From assembly GCA_020725625.1 (NCBI GenBank), contig DYET01000099.1:1-33380 (forward strand): a stretch of DNA of 33,380 nucleotides, in the 5' to 3' direction. The number at the start of each line of letters is the position of its first letter. Positions within the stretch are counted from its first letter, which is position 1. Of the stretch, positions 1 through 8,075 are shown one piece after another. This DNA comes from Desulfovirgula sp. (lineage in GTDB: Bacteria; Bacillota; Desulfotomaculia; Desulfotomaculales; Desulfocucumaceae). The position numbers were made by a program, and so were the translations under genes. Below the pieces are notes generated by a model that was not told the DNA's origin, did not search any database, and saw only the letters and a list, made by a program, of their open reading frames with translations.

Positions 1-81
1 ATACAGCAGGAAGGTTGAAGGTGACATTTTCTCAGTCCGGATAAACGTGTTTTCGGGTGACATTTTCTCAGTCCATTGACA
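1..81. mobile_element. Probable terminal segment of an insertion sequence (IS21-like end), body outside the window
   Basis: Two perfect copies of a 19-base direct repeat, GGTGACATTTTCTCAGTCC, lie at 20-38 and 56-74, with starts 36 bases apart. Directly after the second copy the sequence reads ATTGACA and ends at a CA dinucleotide near 81. Read from the other strand the tip is TGTCAATGGACTGAGAAAAT, which then runs into the repeated unit. Multiple short direct repeats inside a TG...CA terminus are typical of transposase-binding sites at IS21-family ends. The transposase genes would lie to the left of position 1. The tip is only about 15 bases past the padR stop codon. Family assignment is inference: no transposase is visible, and the boundary at 81 is a guess. 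Confidence 0.5.
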
Positions 82-95
82 GTGTTTTTTTAAAA

Positions 96-653
96 TTAAC
101 TATGAATATCTGTCTTTATCTTTTCGGTGACGTCTTCAATCCATTCCAGGTGTGTCCTCGTCAGGCGGATTCCCAGATCCAGGGTCATCTCCCAGTACAG
201 CCTGTCCCGTGGGCCCCCGGCCTTTTTGGCAAAGTCATCGATGACTTGGTAAAGGGACTGGAGGTGCCTTAATTTCTCCTCGGTTTCCTTCTTGTACTTG
301 GTAACCTGGAAGATCACCTCGTCCCGGCCGATGCTCCCCCCGAAGTACAGCCGGAGAAGGAATTCATCGTTGTACCTGACGGCCAGGTTCCGGGGGAAGG
401 AAACCAGCCAGGACTGGAACTTTTCCCTGCCCCGGGGGGTTATCCGGTAGACCTTCCTGTCCGGCCGGCCCTCCCTGCGCTGAACCTCGGAAACGACCAG
501 GCCCTCATCCTCCATCCTGGAAAGTTCACGGTAAATCTGGCTTAGGTGGGCGTGCCAGAAATGACTTATGGCGTTGTCGAAGACTTCCTTCAGGTTATAT
601 CCCGTCATCGGGCGGTAGCTCAAAATTCCCAGAATTGCGTGCGACAGAGACAT
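96..653 (-). CDS. PadR family transcriptional regulator (185 aa)
   Basis: DNA-binding repressor of the PadR family, acting in the cytoplasm. The N-terminal ~85 residues form the expected winged helix (LSHAILGILSYRPMTGYNLK, then an HLSQIYRELSRMEDEGLV recognition region and a wing rich in Arg). The C-terminal half is a helical dimerisation domain with the DRLYWEMTLDLGIRLTRTHL pattern of the VirR-like alpha C-terminal domain. Its length matches the long PadR subfamily. It starts at ATG 39 bases after the stop of the enoate/dienoyl-CoA reductase on the same strand, with only a weak ribosome site, so it is probably co-transcribed. Known PadR proteins respond to phenolic acids, and the upstream gene is an enoate-type reductase, so regulation of that gene is plausible. 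This link is inference. Confidence 0.9.
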   Translation of the reverse strand: MSLSHAILGILSYRPMTGYNLKEVFDNAISHFWHAHLSQIYRELSRMEDEGLVVSEVQRREGRPDRKVYRITPRGREKFQSWLVSFPRNLAVRYNDEFLLRLYFGGSIGRDEVIFQVTKYKKETEEKLRHLQSLYQVIDDFAKKAGGPRDRLYWEMTLDLGIRLTRTHLEWIEDVTEKIKTDIHS

Positions 654-692
654 ACCATCACCGGACTGATTTTTTCGGCCGACCGGGAACCG

Positions 693-2687
693 TTACAGCT
701 TTAAGGCCAGGTCAAAGCCTTCCCGGACCGCCTGGGTAACTTTCCTGGGGCCGGCGGCGTCGCCTATGACGTGGAATTCCGGCACCCTGTCCTTCAGGCC
801 GGCGGCCAGTTCGTCGGCCGGCCGGGACCCTATGGCCAGGACCACGGTGTCGGCCGGGATGAGGGTTTCCCCGCCGTCCCTTTCGATGACGACCCCCCGG
901 TCGTTGACCTCCTTCACTCTGGCCTGATCGACGACATTGACACCCAGCCTGCTGATTTCTTTCATAATCACCCAGCGGGTGGTGATGCCGATGTCCCTGC
1001 CGATACCCTTGAGCATCTCCACCAGGGTTACTTTCTTGGTTCCCCGGTTCAGAAGCTGCAGCAGGGTCTCGTAGGACTCGGCCTGGTTCTCCATCAGGAA
1101 TTTAAGGCTTTCGGCGCTCAGGGTGCCCATTCCGGCAATGGTTAAGGCCGTCTCGCAGCCCACGGCACCCCCGCCGACAACCACCACCTTATTCCCCGGG
1201 ATCTCGTTCCCCCCCAGCACGTCCAGGGCGGAAACCACCTTGCCCCCGGAAGTCACCGGGAACGGCGGGTCAAGGGGCCGGGCGCCGGCGGCCAGGACCA
1301 CCACGTCGGCCCCCAGCCGTAAAACACTGTCCACCGTGGCCTCCCGGCCCAGTTCGACCTCGACGCCGTTGGCCTCCAGTTCGTGGCGGTAGTAGTCCAC
1401 CAGAGTGATAAATTCCTGCTTACCGGGAGGCTTCGCGGCGTAGTGCAACTGGCCCCCCAGTTCCGGGCCCTTCTCCCACAGGGTAACCTTGTGGCCCCTG
1501 GATGCGGCTGTCCGGGCCGCCTCCATGCCGGCCGGACCGCCGCCGATGACCAGAACCTTTCTCGGGGCGGCGGCCGGCTCCAGCGTTATTTCATATTCCC
1601 TCCCCGCCAGGGGATTGACCGTGCAGTGAACGTCCCCCATGCTGAATATGGCGTCAAAACACCCCTGGTTGCAGGCAATGCACTTCCTTATCGAGTTCAG
1701 CTTACCGCTTCTGGCCTTGTTGGGGAGATCCGGGTCGGCGATGAGCGGGCGCCCCATGTTGACCATGTCGGCCTGTCCGCTCCTGAGGATTTCCTCGGCC
1801 ACCCGGGGGTCGTTAATCCTGTTGCTGGCGATTACCGGTACGCCCACCACCGCCTTGACGCCCCCGGCCAGGTAGGCGAAGCCGCCCCGCGGCAGGTCGC
1901 CGGTGATTTGCGGAACCCTGGTCTCATGCCAGCCGCCGGTGACGTTGAAACAGTCGGCCCCGGCCTTTTCCAGCTCGAGGGCAAACATGGCGGCCTCCCT
2001 GTTGGTGTTGCCGCCGGGCATGAAATCATTTCCGGACAGCCGCACCAGTACCGGAAAATCTCTGCCGGCCTTTTCCTTCACCCTTTTCACCACTTCGATT
2101 CCGAAACGGCACCTGTTCTCCCACGAACCGCCGTACTCATCGGTTCTCTGGTTGGTCAGGGGGGACAGGAACTGGCAAATTAGGTAGCCGGCGCTGGCTA
2201 TTATTTCCACCGCATCGAAGCCTGCCTTCCTCGCCCTCAGGGCGGCGTCGGCAAAGCTTTCAATCACCGTCCTGATGTCCTCCAGGGTCATTTCCCTGGG
2301 CACTTCCCGGGTTAGCCTGGAGGCGACGGGCGAGGGGGCCACCGGCTGCTGGCCGATCAGGAAGGAGTGGGTGTACCTGCCGGCCTGGTACAGCTGGGCC
2401 GCCACTTTCGCCCCGGCCCCTTTCACGGCGGACGTCAGCTTTTGCAGGCCCTCTATGTACTTGTCGTCGTGAAGCCCGATCATCTTGGGGCCGATTCCCA
2501 GGTTGTCGATGGTGCACCCGCCCACGATGATCAGCGCCACGCCCCCCCTGGCCCTGGTTTCGTAATAGCTGACCAGCCTGTCGTTGACAAACCCGTCCGG
2601 CGTGTAAGCATGGTGTATCGCCGGCATGGAGATGCGGTTTTTCAGTTCCATCCCGCCGACCTTAATGGGCTGAAACAGCAGGTTCAA
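693..2687 (-). CDS. NADH:flavin oxidoreductase, 2,4-dienoyl-CoA reductase / enoate reductase type (664 aa)
   Basis: Three-domain Fe-S flavoenzyme of the old yellow enzyme superfamily, reducing activated C=C bonds of enoates or dienoyl-CoA esters with NAD(P)H. Residues 1-330 form the FMN TIM barrel (start LLFQPIKVGGMELKNRISMP). C336, C339, C343 and C355 give the CxxCx3Cx11C 4Fe-4S motif. Then comes an FAD/NAD domain with VLVIGGGPAGMEAARTA near residue 380 and a second glycine-rich motif VVVVGGGAVGCETAL. Length matches FadH, BaiCD and clostridial 2-enoate reductases. The start is TTG, chosen because GGAGG lies 8 bases upstream; no ATG is near. It is the first gene of a probable operon with padR. 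The exact substrate (dienoyl-CoA, cinnamate-like enoate, steroid) cannot be told from sequence. Confidence 0.9.
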   Translation of the reverse strand: MNLLFQPIKVGGMELKNRISMPAIHHAYTPDGFVNDRLVSYYETRARGGVALIIVGGCTIDNLGIGPKMIGLHDDKYIEGLQKLTSAVKGAGAKVAAQLYQAGRYTHSFLIGQQPVAPSPVASRLTREVPREMTLEDIRTVIESFADAALRARKAGFDAVEIIASAGYLICQFLSPLTNQRTDEYGGSWENRCRFGIEVVKRVKEKAGRDFPVLVRLSGNDFMPGGNTNREAAMFALELEKAGADCFNVTGGWHETRVPQITGDLPRGGFAYLAGGVKAVVGVPVIASNRINDPRVAEEILRSGQADMVNMGRPLIADPDLPNKARSGKLNSIRKCIACNQGCFDAIFSMGDVHCTVNPLAGREYEITLEPAAAPRKVLVIGGGPAGMEAARTAASRGHKVTLWEKGPELGGQLHYAAKPPGKQEFITLVDYYRHELEANGVEVELGREATVDSVLRLGADVVVLAAGARPLDPPFPVTSGGKVVSALDVLGGNEIPGNKVVVVGGGAVGCETALTIAGMGTLSAESLKFLMENQAESYETLLQLLNRGTKKVTLVEMLKGIGRDIGITTRWVIMKEISRLGVNVVDQARVKEVNDRGVVIERDGGETLIPADTVVLAIGSRPADELAAGLKDRVPEFHVIGDAAGPRKVTQAVREGFDLALKL

Positions 2688-2720
2688 GTGGATCGCCTCC
2701 GTTTAAAGTGTTTTTGTACA

Positions 2721-2743
2721 GTGTTATATATAATTTTAAACAC
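2721..2743. promoter_or_regulatory. AT-rich inverted repeat upstream of the enoate reductase
   Basis: GTGTT (2721-2725) and AACAC (2739-2743) flank a 13-base AT-rich centre containing TATATATAA. The site is 33 bases or more upstream of the TTG start of the reductase, where a promoter/operator should lie. The arms are only five bases. It is a candidate binding site for the PadR regulator encoded downstream, by position only. Confidence 0.25.
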
Positions 2744-2879
2744 AGCAGCCGGTCAGTCAACTAAAAAATTCCGGAGTCCAGTCGTCAACCCTGAAAAAAC
2801 TTCTTCGCCCCCGAGGAGGATTTGGCTTGAGGTGCAAGAATATACCCTTCTAGGAGAAAAACAGAGGGGGTTGTTGTTC

Positions 2880-3233
2880 ATGGCCAAGATAGCCATCTTT
2901 CAGTGTGCGAAGATCAAGGACACCAGCTGCGTCGCCTGCCTGAAATGCTTTAAGGCGGCCGAAAAAAGGGAAGGGGAGTTTTCCAGGTACGATTCCGTCA
3001 GTATAGCAGCTATGTGCGGCTGCGGCGACTGCCCGGGCCTGGTCATGCCCAAGGCCCAGCTGGCCATGGAAATGGCCGACTACCTGGACTGTGAAATCGA
3101 TGCCATTCACCTGGGAACCTGCATGGTAAAGGCCAAGAAGACGGCCGCCTGTCCCATCGACCACGACGCCCTGAAGGGCCTGCTGGAATCAAAGTTCGGC
3201 AAGCCTGTAGTCGTCGGCACCCACAACTATTAG
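2880..3233 (+). CDS. CGGC-domain protein, small cysteine-rich putative metal-binding protein (117 aa)
   Basis: Small cytoplasmic protein with ten cysteines in 117 residues, matching the CGGC domain family, whose function is unknown but which is thought to bind metal. C9 is followed by C17, C20 and C23, then a core MCGCGDCPGLVMPK, which is the family signature region, and further cysteines in LDCE, GTCM and AACP. ATG was chosen over upstream in-frame codons because a purine-rich AGAGGGGG ends about nine bases before it. It is transcribed convergently with the sugar symporter and divergently from the enoate reductase, so it is probably a single-gene unit. No function should be inferred beyond metal or Fe-S binding. 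Confidence 0.85.
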   Translation: MAKIAIFQCAKIKDTSCVACLKCFKAAEKREGEFSRYDSVSIAAMCGCGDCPGLVMPKAQLAMEMADYLDCEIDAIHLGTCMVKAKKTAACPIDHDALKGLLESKFGKPVVVGTHNY

Positions 3234-3240
3234 ACCCGGC

Positions 3241-3274
3241 AAAAAAATCCTCCTGGCGGCAGGGGGATTTTTTC
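3241..3274. terminator. Bidirectional Rho-independent terminator
   Basis: The sequence is an A-run, then TCCTCCT, loop GGCGGC, AGGGGGA and a T-run. The stem ATCCTCCT/AGGGGGAT pairs throughout with one G-T wobble and is extended by A/T pairs on both sides. It sits 7 bases after the CGGC gene stop and about 35 bases after the stop of the convergent symporter, so it can serve both. Confidence 0.8.
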
Positions 3275-3309
3275 AAAGGAAAGCCCGTCTGGCTTAAAGG
3301 AGTTTGCGA

Positions 3310-4722
3310 TCAGGTGTATCTGGGAGTGCTCCCGCCGGGCGGGGCGGCCGCGGTCTGGCCTCTCTTCAGCCTTTCCACCAGGTAGCGGTATTTTTCCTCG
3401 TATCCTTTGAGGAACCCGCCCCGGTCGTCAAGGGGGTAACCCCTGATGATCAGGTAGCTCAGCAGGTTGAGGAACGCGCATACCGGGAAAACAAGCAGTA
3501 TGCCCAGGGGCTTGTCCGCGCTGTACCCGAACCAGCTGAACAGCACGCCGGTAATGGCGATGTTGGTGGAGTCGATGGTCCTGAAAATGAGGCCGTGAGT
3601 GCCGATGTAGAGGGCTTCCTTGCGCTCCCCGGTCAGGTAGCTGTCGAACAGGATTATGTCCGCCAGCATTGGGTTTTTAACGGTGTTGGTGAACATGAAG
3701 AAGAACGAGAAAATAAATGCGAATCCAAGGATGACCGGAAACACGTAGGGTTTAGGAATGAACGGGAGAAGCCCCATAAGGCCGAAAAATACGGCGTTGA
3801 CCAGGACGCTCCAGGCGAACACCTTTTTCTTGCATATTTTTCTGGTGATCAGATTGGCCAGGGGAATGCCGAAAAACATTCCGGTGATGGAGAAAAAACC
3901 CAGTATTGCCGCGTCTGCCGGCCTTTTCCCGGCTATTTCGGTGAGCAGGTAGGGGGCCACTGCGGTCAGGGTGATGAACGAAAGCATCTGGATGCTGTTG
4001 GCCAGCGTAAAGATGATGAAAATCCTGTTCCCGAGGATGCTCTTGATTCCCTTGACGAAACTTATTTTCCTGCCGTTGTTTTCTACATATTCCCGCTTTA
4101 TTACATCTCTTTTTTCATTGATCGAGATAACCGGCCCCATGGCCAGTATGAAGGCCAGGATGCCGAAGATCATGGTCATATTGGCAAAGCCGAGTTTTTC
4201 GAAGATCGGCCCCTGGGTAAGGTTCACCAGACCCGTCACCACTCCCATGAAAAGGGCGACGCTGGTTACCTTGACCCTCTCGTTGCTGTCGGCGGTTATC
4301 TCCGGCCCCAGGGCCAGCATGGGCTGGAACATGACCAGGCTCGAGATGGTCATGATTATATAAAGAACTGAAAAATATATCACGTTGAGCCTGTCCACGC
4401 CTGCCTCAACCGGAGGCCTGGAAATCATCACGGCGGAAACGGCCATCACCAGGGCACCCACGAATATGAAGGGAATTCTCCTTCCCCACCGCGTCCTCGT
4501 GTTGTCGCTGATAATGCCCACTACCGGGTTGAGGATCGCTTCCAGGATCCTGGCCAGGGTTGTCACCACGGAAAAGGTCGCCAGGGGCACCAGGGCAACG
4601 CCCCTGCCCTCAGGCGGGCAATAACCGTACATGATCCAGGTGGTTAAAGCAAACACTATCATGTAGGCTTCTCCACCCAGCCCGTACATCACAATCTGCC
4701 AGTTTCTAAGATTTCCCTTCAA
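3310..4722 (-). CDS. MFS transporter, glycoside-pentoside-hexuronide:cation symporter (GPH) type (470 aa)
   Basis: Integral membrane secondary transporter with about twelve hydrophobic segments. The N-terminus (YGLGGEAYMIVFALTTWIMY), the conserved loop ILNPVVGIISDNTRTRWGRR and the following FIFVGALVM are typical of MelB-like GPH symporters, which couple sugar or related solute uptake to Na+ or H+. The start is TTG, preceded by GGAGGCGC at a good distance. Its 470 residues match the family. There is no sugar-metabolism gene beside it, so the substrate is unknown; some GPH-like proteins in syntrophs may carry non-sugar solutes. It is apparently monocistronic, with a palindromic operator-like site upstream. 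Confidence 0.85.
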   Translation of the reverse strand: MKGNLRNWQIVMYGLGGEAYMIVFALTTWIMYGYCPPEGRGVALVPLATFSVVTTLARILEAILNPVVGIISDNTRTRWGRRIPFIFVGALVMAVSAVMISRPPVEAGVDRLNVIYFSVLYIIMTISSLVMFQPMLALGPEITADSNERVKVTSVALFMGVVTGLVNLTQGPIFEKLGFANMTMIFGILAFILAMGPVISINEKRDVIKREYVENNGRKISFVKGIKSILGNRIFIIFTLANSIQMLSFITLTAVAPYLLTEIAGKRPADAAILGFFSITGMFFGIPLANLITRKICKKKVFAWSVLVNAVFFGLMGLLPFIPKPYVFPVILGFAFIFSFFFMFTNTVKNPMLADIILFDSYLTGERKEALYIGTHGLIFRTIDSTNIAITGVLFSWFGYSADKPLGILLVFPVCAFLNLLSYLIIRGYPLDDRGGFLKGYEEKYRYLVERLKRGQTAAAPPGGSTPRYT

Positions 4723-4752
4723 GAGCGCCTCCGGGTGATGTAAATTAGTTGG

Positions 4753-4767
4753 TTGTCAATTAGACAA
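4753..4767. promoter_or_regulatory. Operator-like palindrome upstream of the symporter
   Basis: TTGTC-AATTA-GACAA is a perfect inverted repeat with 5-base arms and a 5-base centre, about 30 bases upstream of the TTG start of the MFS gene (minus strand). Its position and symmetry fit a dimeric repressor site. The cognate regulator is unknown. Confidence 0.4.
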
Positions 4768-5205
4768 ATACCGAAACTGGATGGACGGCGGCTGGAAATG
4801 AAAAGCCGGACATGGTTACACTTTGTAATTTTAACACAAAACCATTTTTCACGGCAATATATCCCTTAAATTGCAGAAGGCCTTCACGTTCTCAGAACAA
4901 ACAGCCCGGCGTTCATTATTTAAACATGTCCGGCGGCTTCCACTCCCCGCCCTTAGATCGAAGGCCGGACTGCTGCCCGGCATGCCCTAATTTCGAAGGG
5001 AGTTTTTTCACAGACAGGCATAAAAATTGCATCAAAAAGGAATAGATGATTAGCATATCCATTTTTTCCCGGCGTTTCCGCCGGCACAAACTGCGGGAAG
5101 AGCGTTGACGGTCTTAAATAGCCATCATCAGGACAGGGGAGGTAGATAAAGGGGGAGGCAGGGTTATGCGGGAGACGGGAAGAAAAAATTTAGGAGGTAG
5201 TCAGC
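4768..5205. other. Intergenic region between divergent symporter and beta-oxidation operon
   Basis: About 440 bases without a convincing gene. An open frame at 4812-5045 (+) has no ribosome site and no recognisable product. A perfect hairpin CCGGCG-TTTC-CGCCGG lies at 5069-5084, in the expected leader of the acyl-CoA dehydrogenase mRNA. The region should hold promoters for both neighbours. I could not find a -35/-10 pair close enough to consensus to name. Confidence 0.5.
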
Positions 5206-7029
5206 TTGGCAGGCAATTTTTTCTATTCTAACCGGGAACATAAATTTATCGTCAAAGAATGGCTGGACATGGAGAAAGTATTCAACTTTGATCACTTTAA
5301 GGACATCTACGGAATGGAAGACGTAGACATGATCCTGGACCAGGCCCTGAAGTTCACCAGGGAAGTGATCGCCCCCACCAACATCGACGGTGACCGGATC
5401 GGGGCGAAGTTGGAAAACGGAAAGGTGACCACTCCTCCCTCCTTCCACCACCTCTATAAAATGATGCAGGACAACGGCTACGGTGCATCGGCCTTTGACC
5501 CGGAAGAGGAAGGCAAACTCCCCCACGTCCTTTATTTCATCCTGGAGGAATTCTTCAACGCCGGCAACATGGCTTTCATGGCCTATTTCGGCCTGATCGG
5601 GGGCGCCTCCAACCTGATATACACCTTCGGCCGGGAAGAGGACAAAAAGCGTTTTCTTCCGAACATGTACGCCGGGAAGTGGGGCGGCACCATGTGCCTC
5701 ACCGAGCCCTGCTGCGGGTCGGACGTGGGCGACATCACCACCAAGGCCTATGCCACCGGCGACCCCAGGGTATACAAGATTAAGGGGACCAAGTGCTTTA
5801 TCACCGCCGGAGACCACGACCTGACCGAAAACATCATCCACCTGCTGCTGGCCAAGTGCGAGGGCGCAGCCCCGGGTACCAAGGGAATCTCCCTGTTCAT
5901 AGTCCCCAAGATTTGGGTCAACGAGGACGGGAGCCTGGGCGAACCCAACGACGTCACCACCGTGGCCATTGAGCACAAGATGGGCATCAAGGGATCGGCC
6001 ACCGCCATGCTGAGCTTCGGCGACAACGACAACTGCCGCGGCATACTGCTGGGCAACCCCCCCGATGAAAACGGGAGGGCCGAAGGAATGGCCCAGATGT
6101 TTGTAATGATGAACGGAGCCCGCCAGGGCACCGGCCTGCAGGCCCTGTCGGTGGCCCAGGCAGCCTACTACCACTCCCTGCAGTATGCCAAAGAGCGGGT
6201 GCAGGGTAAGGCCATCAACAACCCCAAGGGGCCCAGGGTGCGCATCATCGAACACGAGGACATCAGGAGGATGCTGCTCTTTCAGAAATCGGTTCTCGAG
6301 GCCTGCCGGGCGATGCTCTGCAAAAACGCCTATTACATCGACCTGGCCAGGTACAGCGGCGATCCCGAGGAAAGAAAGATGGCCGAGCGGAGGATCGAGG
6401 TCAACAACCCGCTCATTAAGGCCTACCCCTCCGACATGGCCTGGATCACCACCGCCGAGGCCATTCAAATCCACGGCGGTTACGGCTTTACCGAGGAATA
6501 CCCGGTGGCCCAGGCGGCCAGGGACTGCAAAATCCTGTCCATATGGGAGGGAACGAACTTCATCCAGTCCCTGGACCTTCTCGGCAGGAAATGGATGCTG
6601 GACCAGGGCAGGGTCTTCCAGGAGTGGCTGTCCGACGTGGAGGCTTCCATTGAAGGAAACAAGGGCCTGGAGGGCATGGAGCGGGAATACGAGATCATGA
6701 ACAAGGCCCTTGCCGCCTACAAGGAAATATACGGATTCATTGCCGGCATATTCATGAAGAACATAAAGATTGTGCCCCTGTACTCCACCAGGATCCTGCA
6801 CGCCACCGCCATGCTCTGGGGCGGGTCCCTGCTCCTGGAGCAGGCCGCCATAGCCGCAGGGAGGATGAAGGAACTGGGAGAGGGCCACTTCGACTATCCC
6901 TTCTACCAGGGCAAGGTGCAGTCGGCCAAGTTCTACATCAGGAACGTGGTCCCTGAAATTTTCAAGATCGCCGAAATAATAAAGGACTGCGACACCTCGG
7001 CCATCGACATCCTTGAGGAGGCATTCTAG
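5206..7029 (+). CDS. Acyl-CoA dehydrogenase, long form with C-terminal extension (607 aa)
   Basis: FAD-dependent oxidation of an acyl-CoA to the trans-2-enoyl-CoA, first step of beta-oxidation. At 607 residues it belongs to the ~600-aa bacterial group with an extra helical C-terminal domain. Visible motifs are the substrate/FAD region MCLTEPCCGSDVGDITTKA, IQIHGGYGFTEEYPV, and the catalytic base E448 in SIWEGTNFIQ, matching the Glu of the YEGT motif in medium-chain enzymes. The start is TTG with AGGAGGT eight bases upstream. It is first of a three-gene operon with 3-hydroxyacyl-CoA dehydrogenase (82-base gap) and thiolase. No etfAB is beside it, so its electron acceptor is encoded elsewhere. 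Chain length is not decided by the sequence. Confidence 0.93.
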   Translation: MAGNFFYSNREHKFIVKEWLDMEKVFNFDHFKDIYGMEDVDMILDQALKFTREVIAPTNIDGDRIGAKLENGKVTTPPSFHHLYKMMQDNGYGASAFDPEEEGKLPHVLYFILEEFFNAGNMAFMAYFGLIGGASNLIYTFGREEDKKRFLPNMYAGKWGGTMCLTEPCCGSDVGDITTKAYATGDPRVYKIKGTKCFITAGDHDLTENIIHLLLAKCEGAAPGTKGISLFIVPKIWVNEDGSLGEPNDVTTVAIEHKMGIKGSATAMLSFGDNDNCRGILLGNPPDENGRAEGMAQMFVMMNGARQGTGLQALSVAQAAYYHSLQYAKERVQGKAINNPKGPRVRIIEHEDIRRMLLFQKSVLEACRAMLCKNAYYIDLARYSGDPEERKMAERRIEVNNPLIKAYPSDMAWITTAEAIQIHGGYGFTEEYPVAQAARDCKILSIWEGTNFIQSLDLLGRKWMLDQGRVFQEWLSDVEASIEGNKGLEGMEREYEIMNKALAAYKEIYGFIAGIFMKNIKIVPLYSTRILHATAMLWGGSLLLEQAAIAAGRMKELGEGHFDYPFYQGKVQSAKFYIRNVVPEIFKIAEIIKDCDTSAIDILEEAF

Positions 7030-7111
7030 GATCATACCGGCCATTCACCGGGGTATAAAACGTTTCAAAAAAGTCCGGATTCATAAATATCAAGATAGGG
7101 GGTTATAAAAA

Positions 7112-7984
7112 ATGGCAGTGGAAGGAATTCAAAACATCTGCGTGGTGGGCGCCGGCAACATGGGGCACCAAATCGCCCTGGGGGCGGCCATAGCCGGCTT
7201 CAAGGTCAAATGCACCGACGTCAAGCCCGAAATTCTTAAAAAAGCGGAGGACTTTGCCGGCAACTACCTGTCCGGCAGGGTGGCCAAGGGCAAAATGACC
7301 GAGGAACAGGCCAAGACGGCTAGGGCCAACATATCTTTCACCCAGGACCTCAAGGAAGCGGCTCAGGACGCCGACCTGGTCATCGAGGCCATACTGGAAA
7401 TCCTTGAATTAAAGCGCAAGGTTTTTAAGCAGCTGGACGAGATCTGCCCACCCCATGCCATCCTGGCCACCAACAGCTCCTTCATCGTCAGTTCCAGGAT
7501 CGCCGATGTCACCAAGAGGCCCGACAAGGTCTGCAACATGCACTATTTCAACCCTGCCCTGGTGATGAAGCTGGTGGAGGTGGTCCAGGGGCCCCACACC
7601 TCGGACGAAACGGTACAGAAGGTCATGGCGGTATGCAAGGCCCTGGACAAGGTGCCGGTCCACCTGAAGAAGGAAGTTGAAGGGTTCCTGGTCAACCGGG
7701 TAGTCAGGGCCATCAGCGAGGAAGCCATGTGGATTTACGACATGGGAGTGGCCTCCACTGAAGACATCGACAAGGCCCTGATGTACGGGCTGGGGCATCC
7801 CATGGGAGCCTTCCGCCTGATGGACCTTACCGGCATCGACCTGACCTACATCATGGCCATGGAGAAATACCGCGAGACCGGAGATCCAAGGTACAAGCCC
7901 TCCCCGTCGGTGGTCGAGAAATACATCAAGGGCGAGTGGGGCGAGAAGACAGGCAAGGGCTGGTACGACTATACCAAAAAATAA
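7112..7984 (+). CDS. 3-hydroxyacyl-CoA dehydrogenase (290 aa)
   Basis: NAD(P)-dependent interconversion of 3-hydroxyacyl-CoA and 3-oxoacyl-CoA. The N-terminal Rossmann motif is VVGAGNMGHQIAL (residues ~11-23). The catalytic His is H144 in CNMHYFNPALVMKLVEVV, and the following C-terminal domain carries VEGFLVNRVV and GLGHPMGAFRLMDLTGIDL. Length matches stand-alone Hbd enzymes. The ATG has ATAGGGGG about ten bases upstream. It is second in the beta-oxidation operon. It has no fused hydratase domain, so hydration of the enoyl-CoA must be done by another protein. Confidence 0.94.
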   Translation: MAVEGIQNICVVGAGNMGHQIALGAAIAGFKVKCTDVKPEILKKAEDFAGNYLSGRVAKGKMTEEQAKTARANISFTQDLKEAAQDADLVIEAILEILELKRKVFKQLDEICPPHAILATNSSFIVSSRIADVTKRPDKVCNMHYFNPALVMKLVEVVQGPHTSDETVQKVMAVCKALDKVPVHLKKEVEGFLVNRVVRAISEEAMWIYDMGVASTEDIDKALMYGLGHPMGAFRLMDLTGIDLTYIMAMEKYRETGDPRYKPSPSVVEKYIKGEWGEKTGKGWYDYTKK

Positions 7985-7999
7985 TCATCCCGGGAGGGA

Positions 8000-8029
8000 G
8001 GGAACCGGGGCCAACCGGGCCCCGTTCCC
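8000..8029 (+). other. Intercistronic RNA hairpin
   Basis: GGGAAC and GGGGCC (one C bulged between them) pair with GGCCCC and GTTCCC around loop AACCG, giving a 12-bp GC-rich stem 15 bases after the hydroxyacyl-CoA dehydrogenase stop. No T-run follows, so it is more likely an mRNA stability or processing element than a terminator. Confidence 0.5.
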
Positions 8030-8075
8030 GGTTCCCGTCACCAAAATCCTAATTTTTTCGGCAGGTGAAGAGTGA

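Noticed and set aside
3304-4371. Plus-strand open frame of 355 codons over the symporter
   Set aside because: It is the complement of a membrane protein gene, highly charged with no domain, and lies antisense to a well-supported transporter.
4812-5045. 77-codon plus-strand ORF in the leader of the beta-oxidation operon
   Set aside because: No ribosome binding site, no recognisable similarity, and atypical composition; treated as non-coding.
5081-5092. Possible sigma-54 promoter (GGCAC...TGC) before the acyl-CoA dehydrogenase
   Set aside because: The spacing between the GG and GC elements is two bases too short for a functional -24/-12 promoter.
5164-7044. Open frame of 626 codons on the minus strand opposite the acyl-CoA dehydrogenase
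   Set aside because: It is an antisense shadow. The plus strand encodes a full acyl-CoA dehydrogenase with all motifs, and the reverse reading has low-complexity His/Gly/Val composition.
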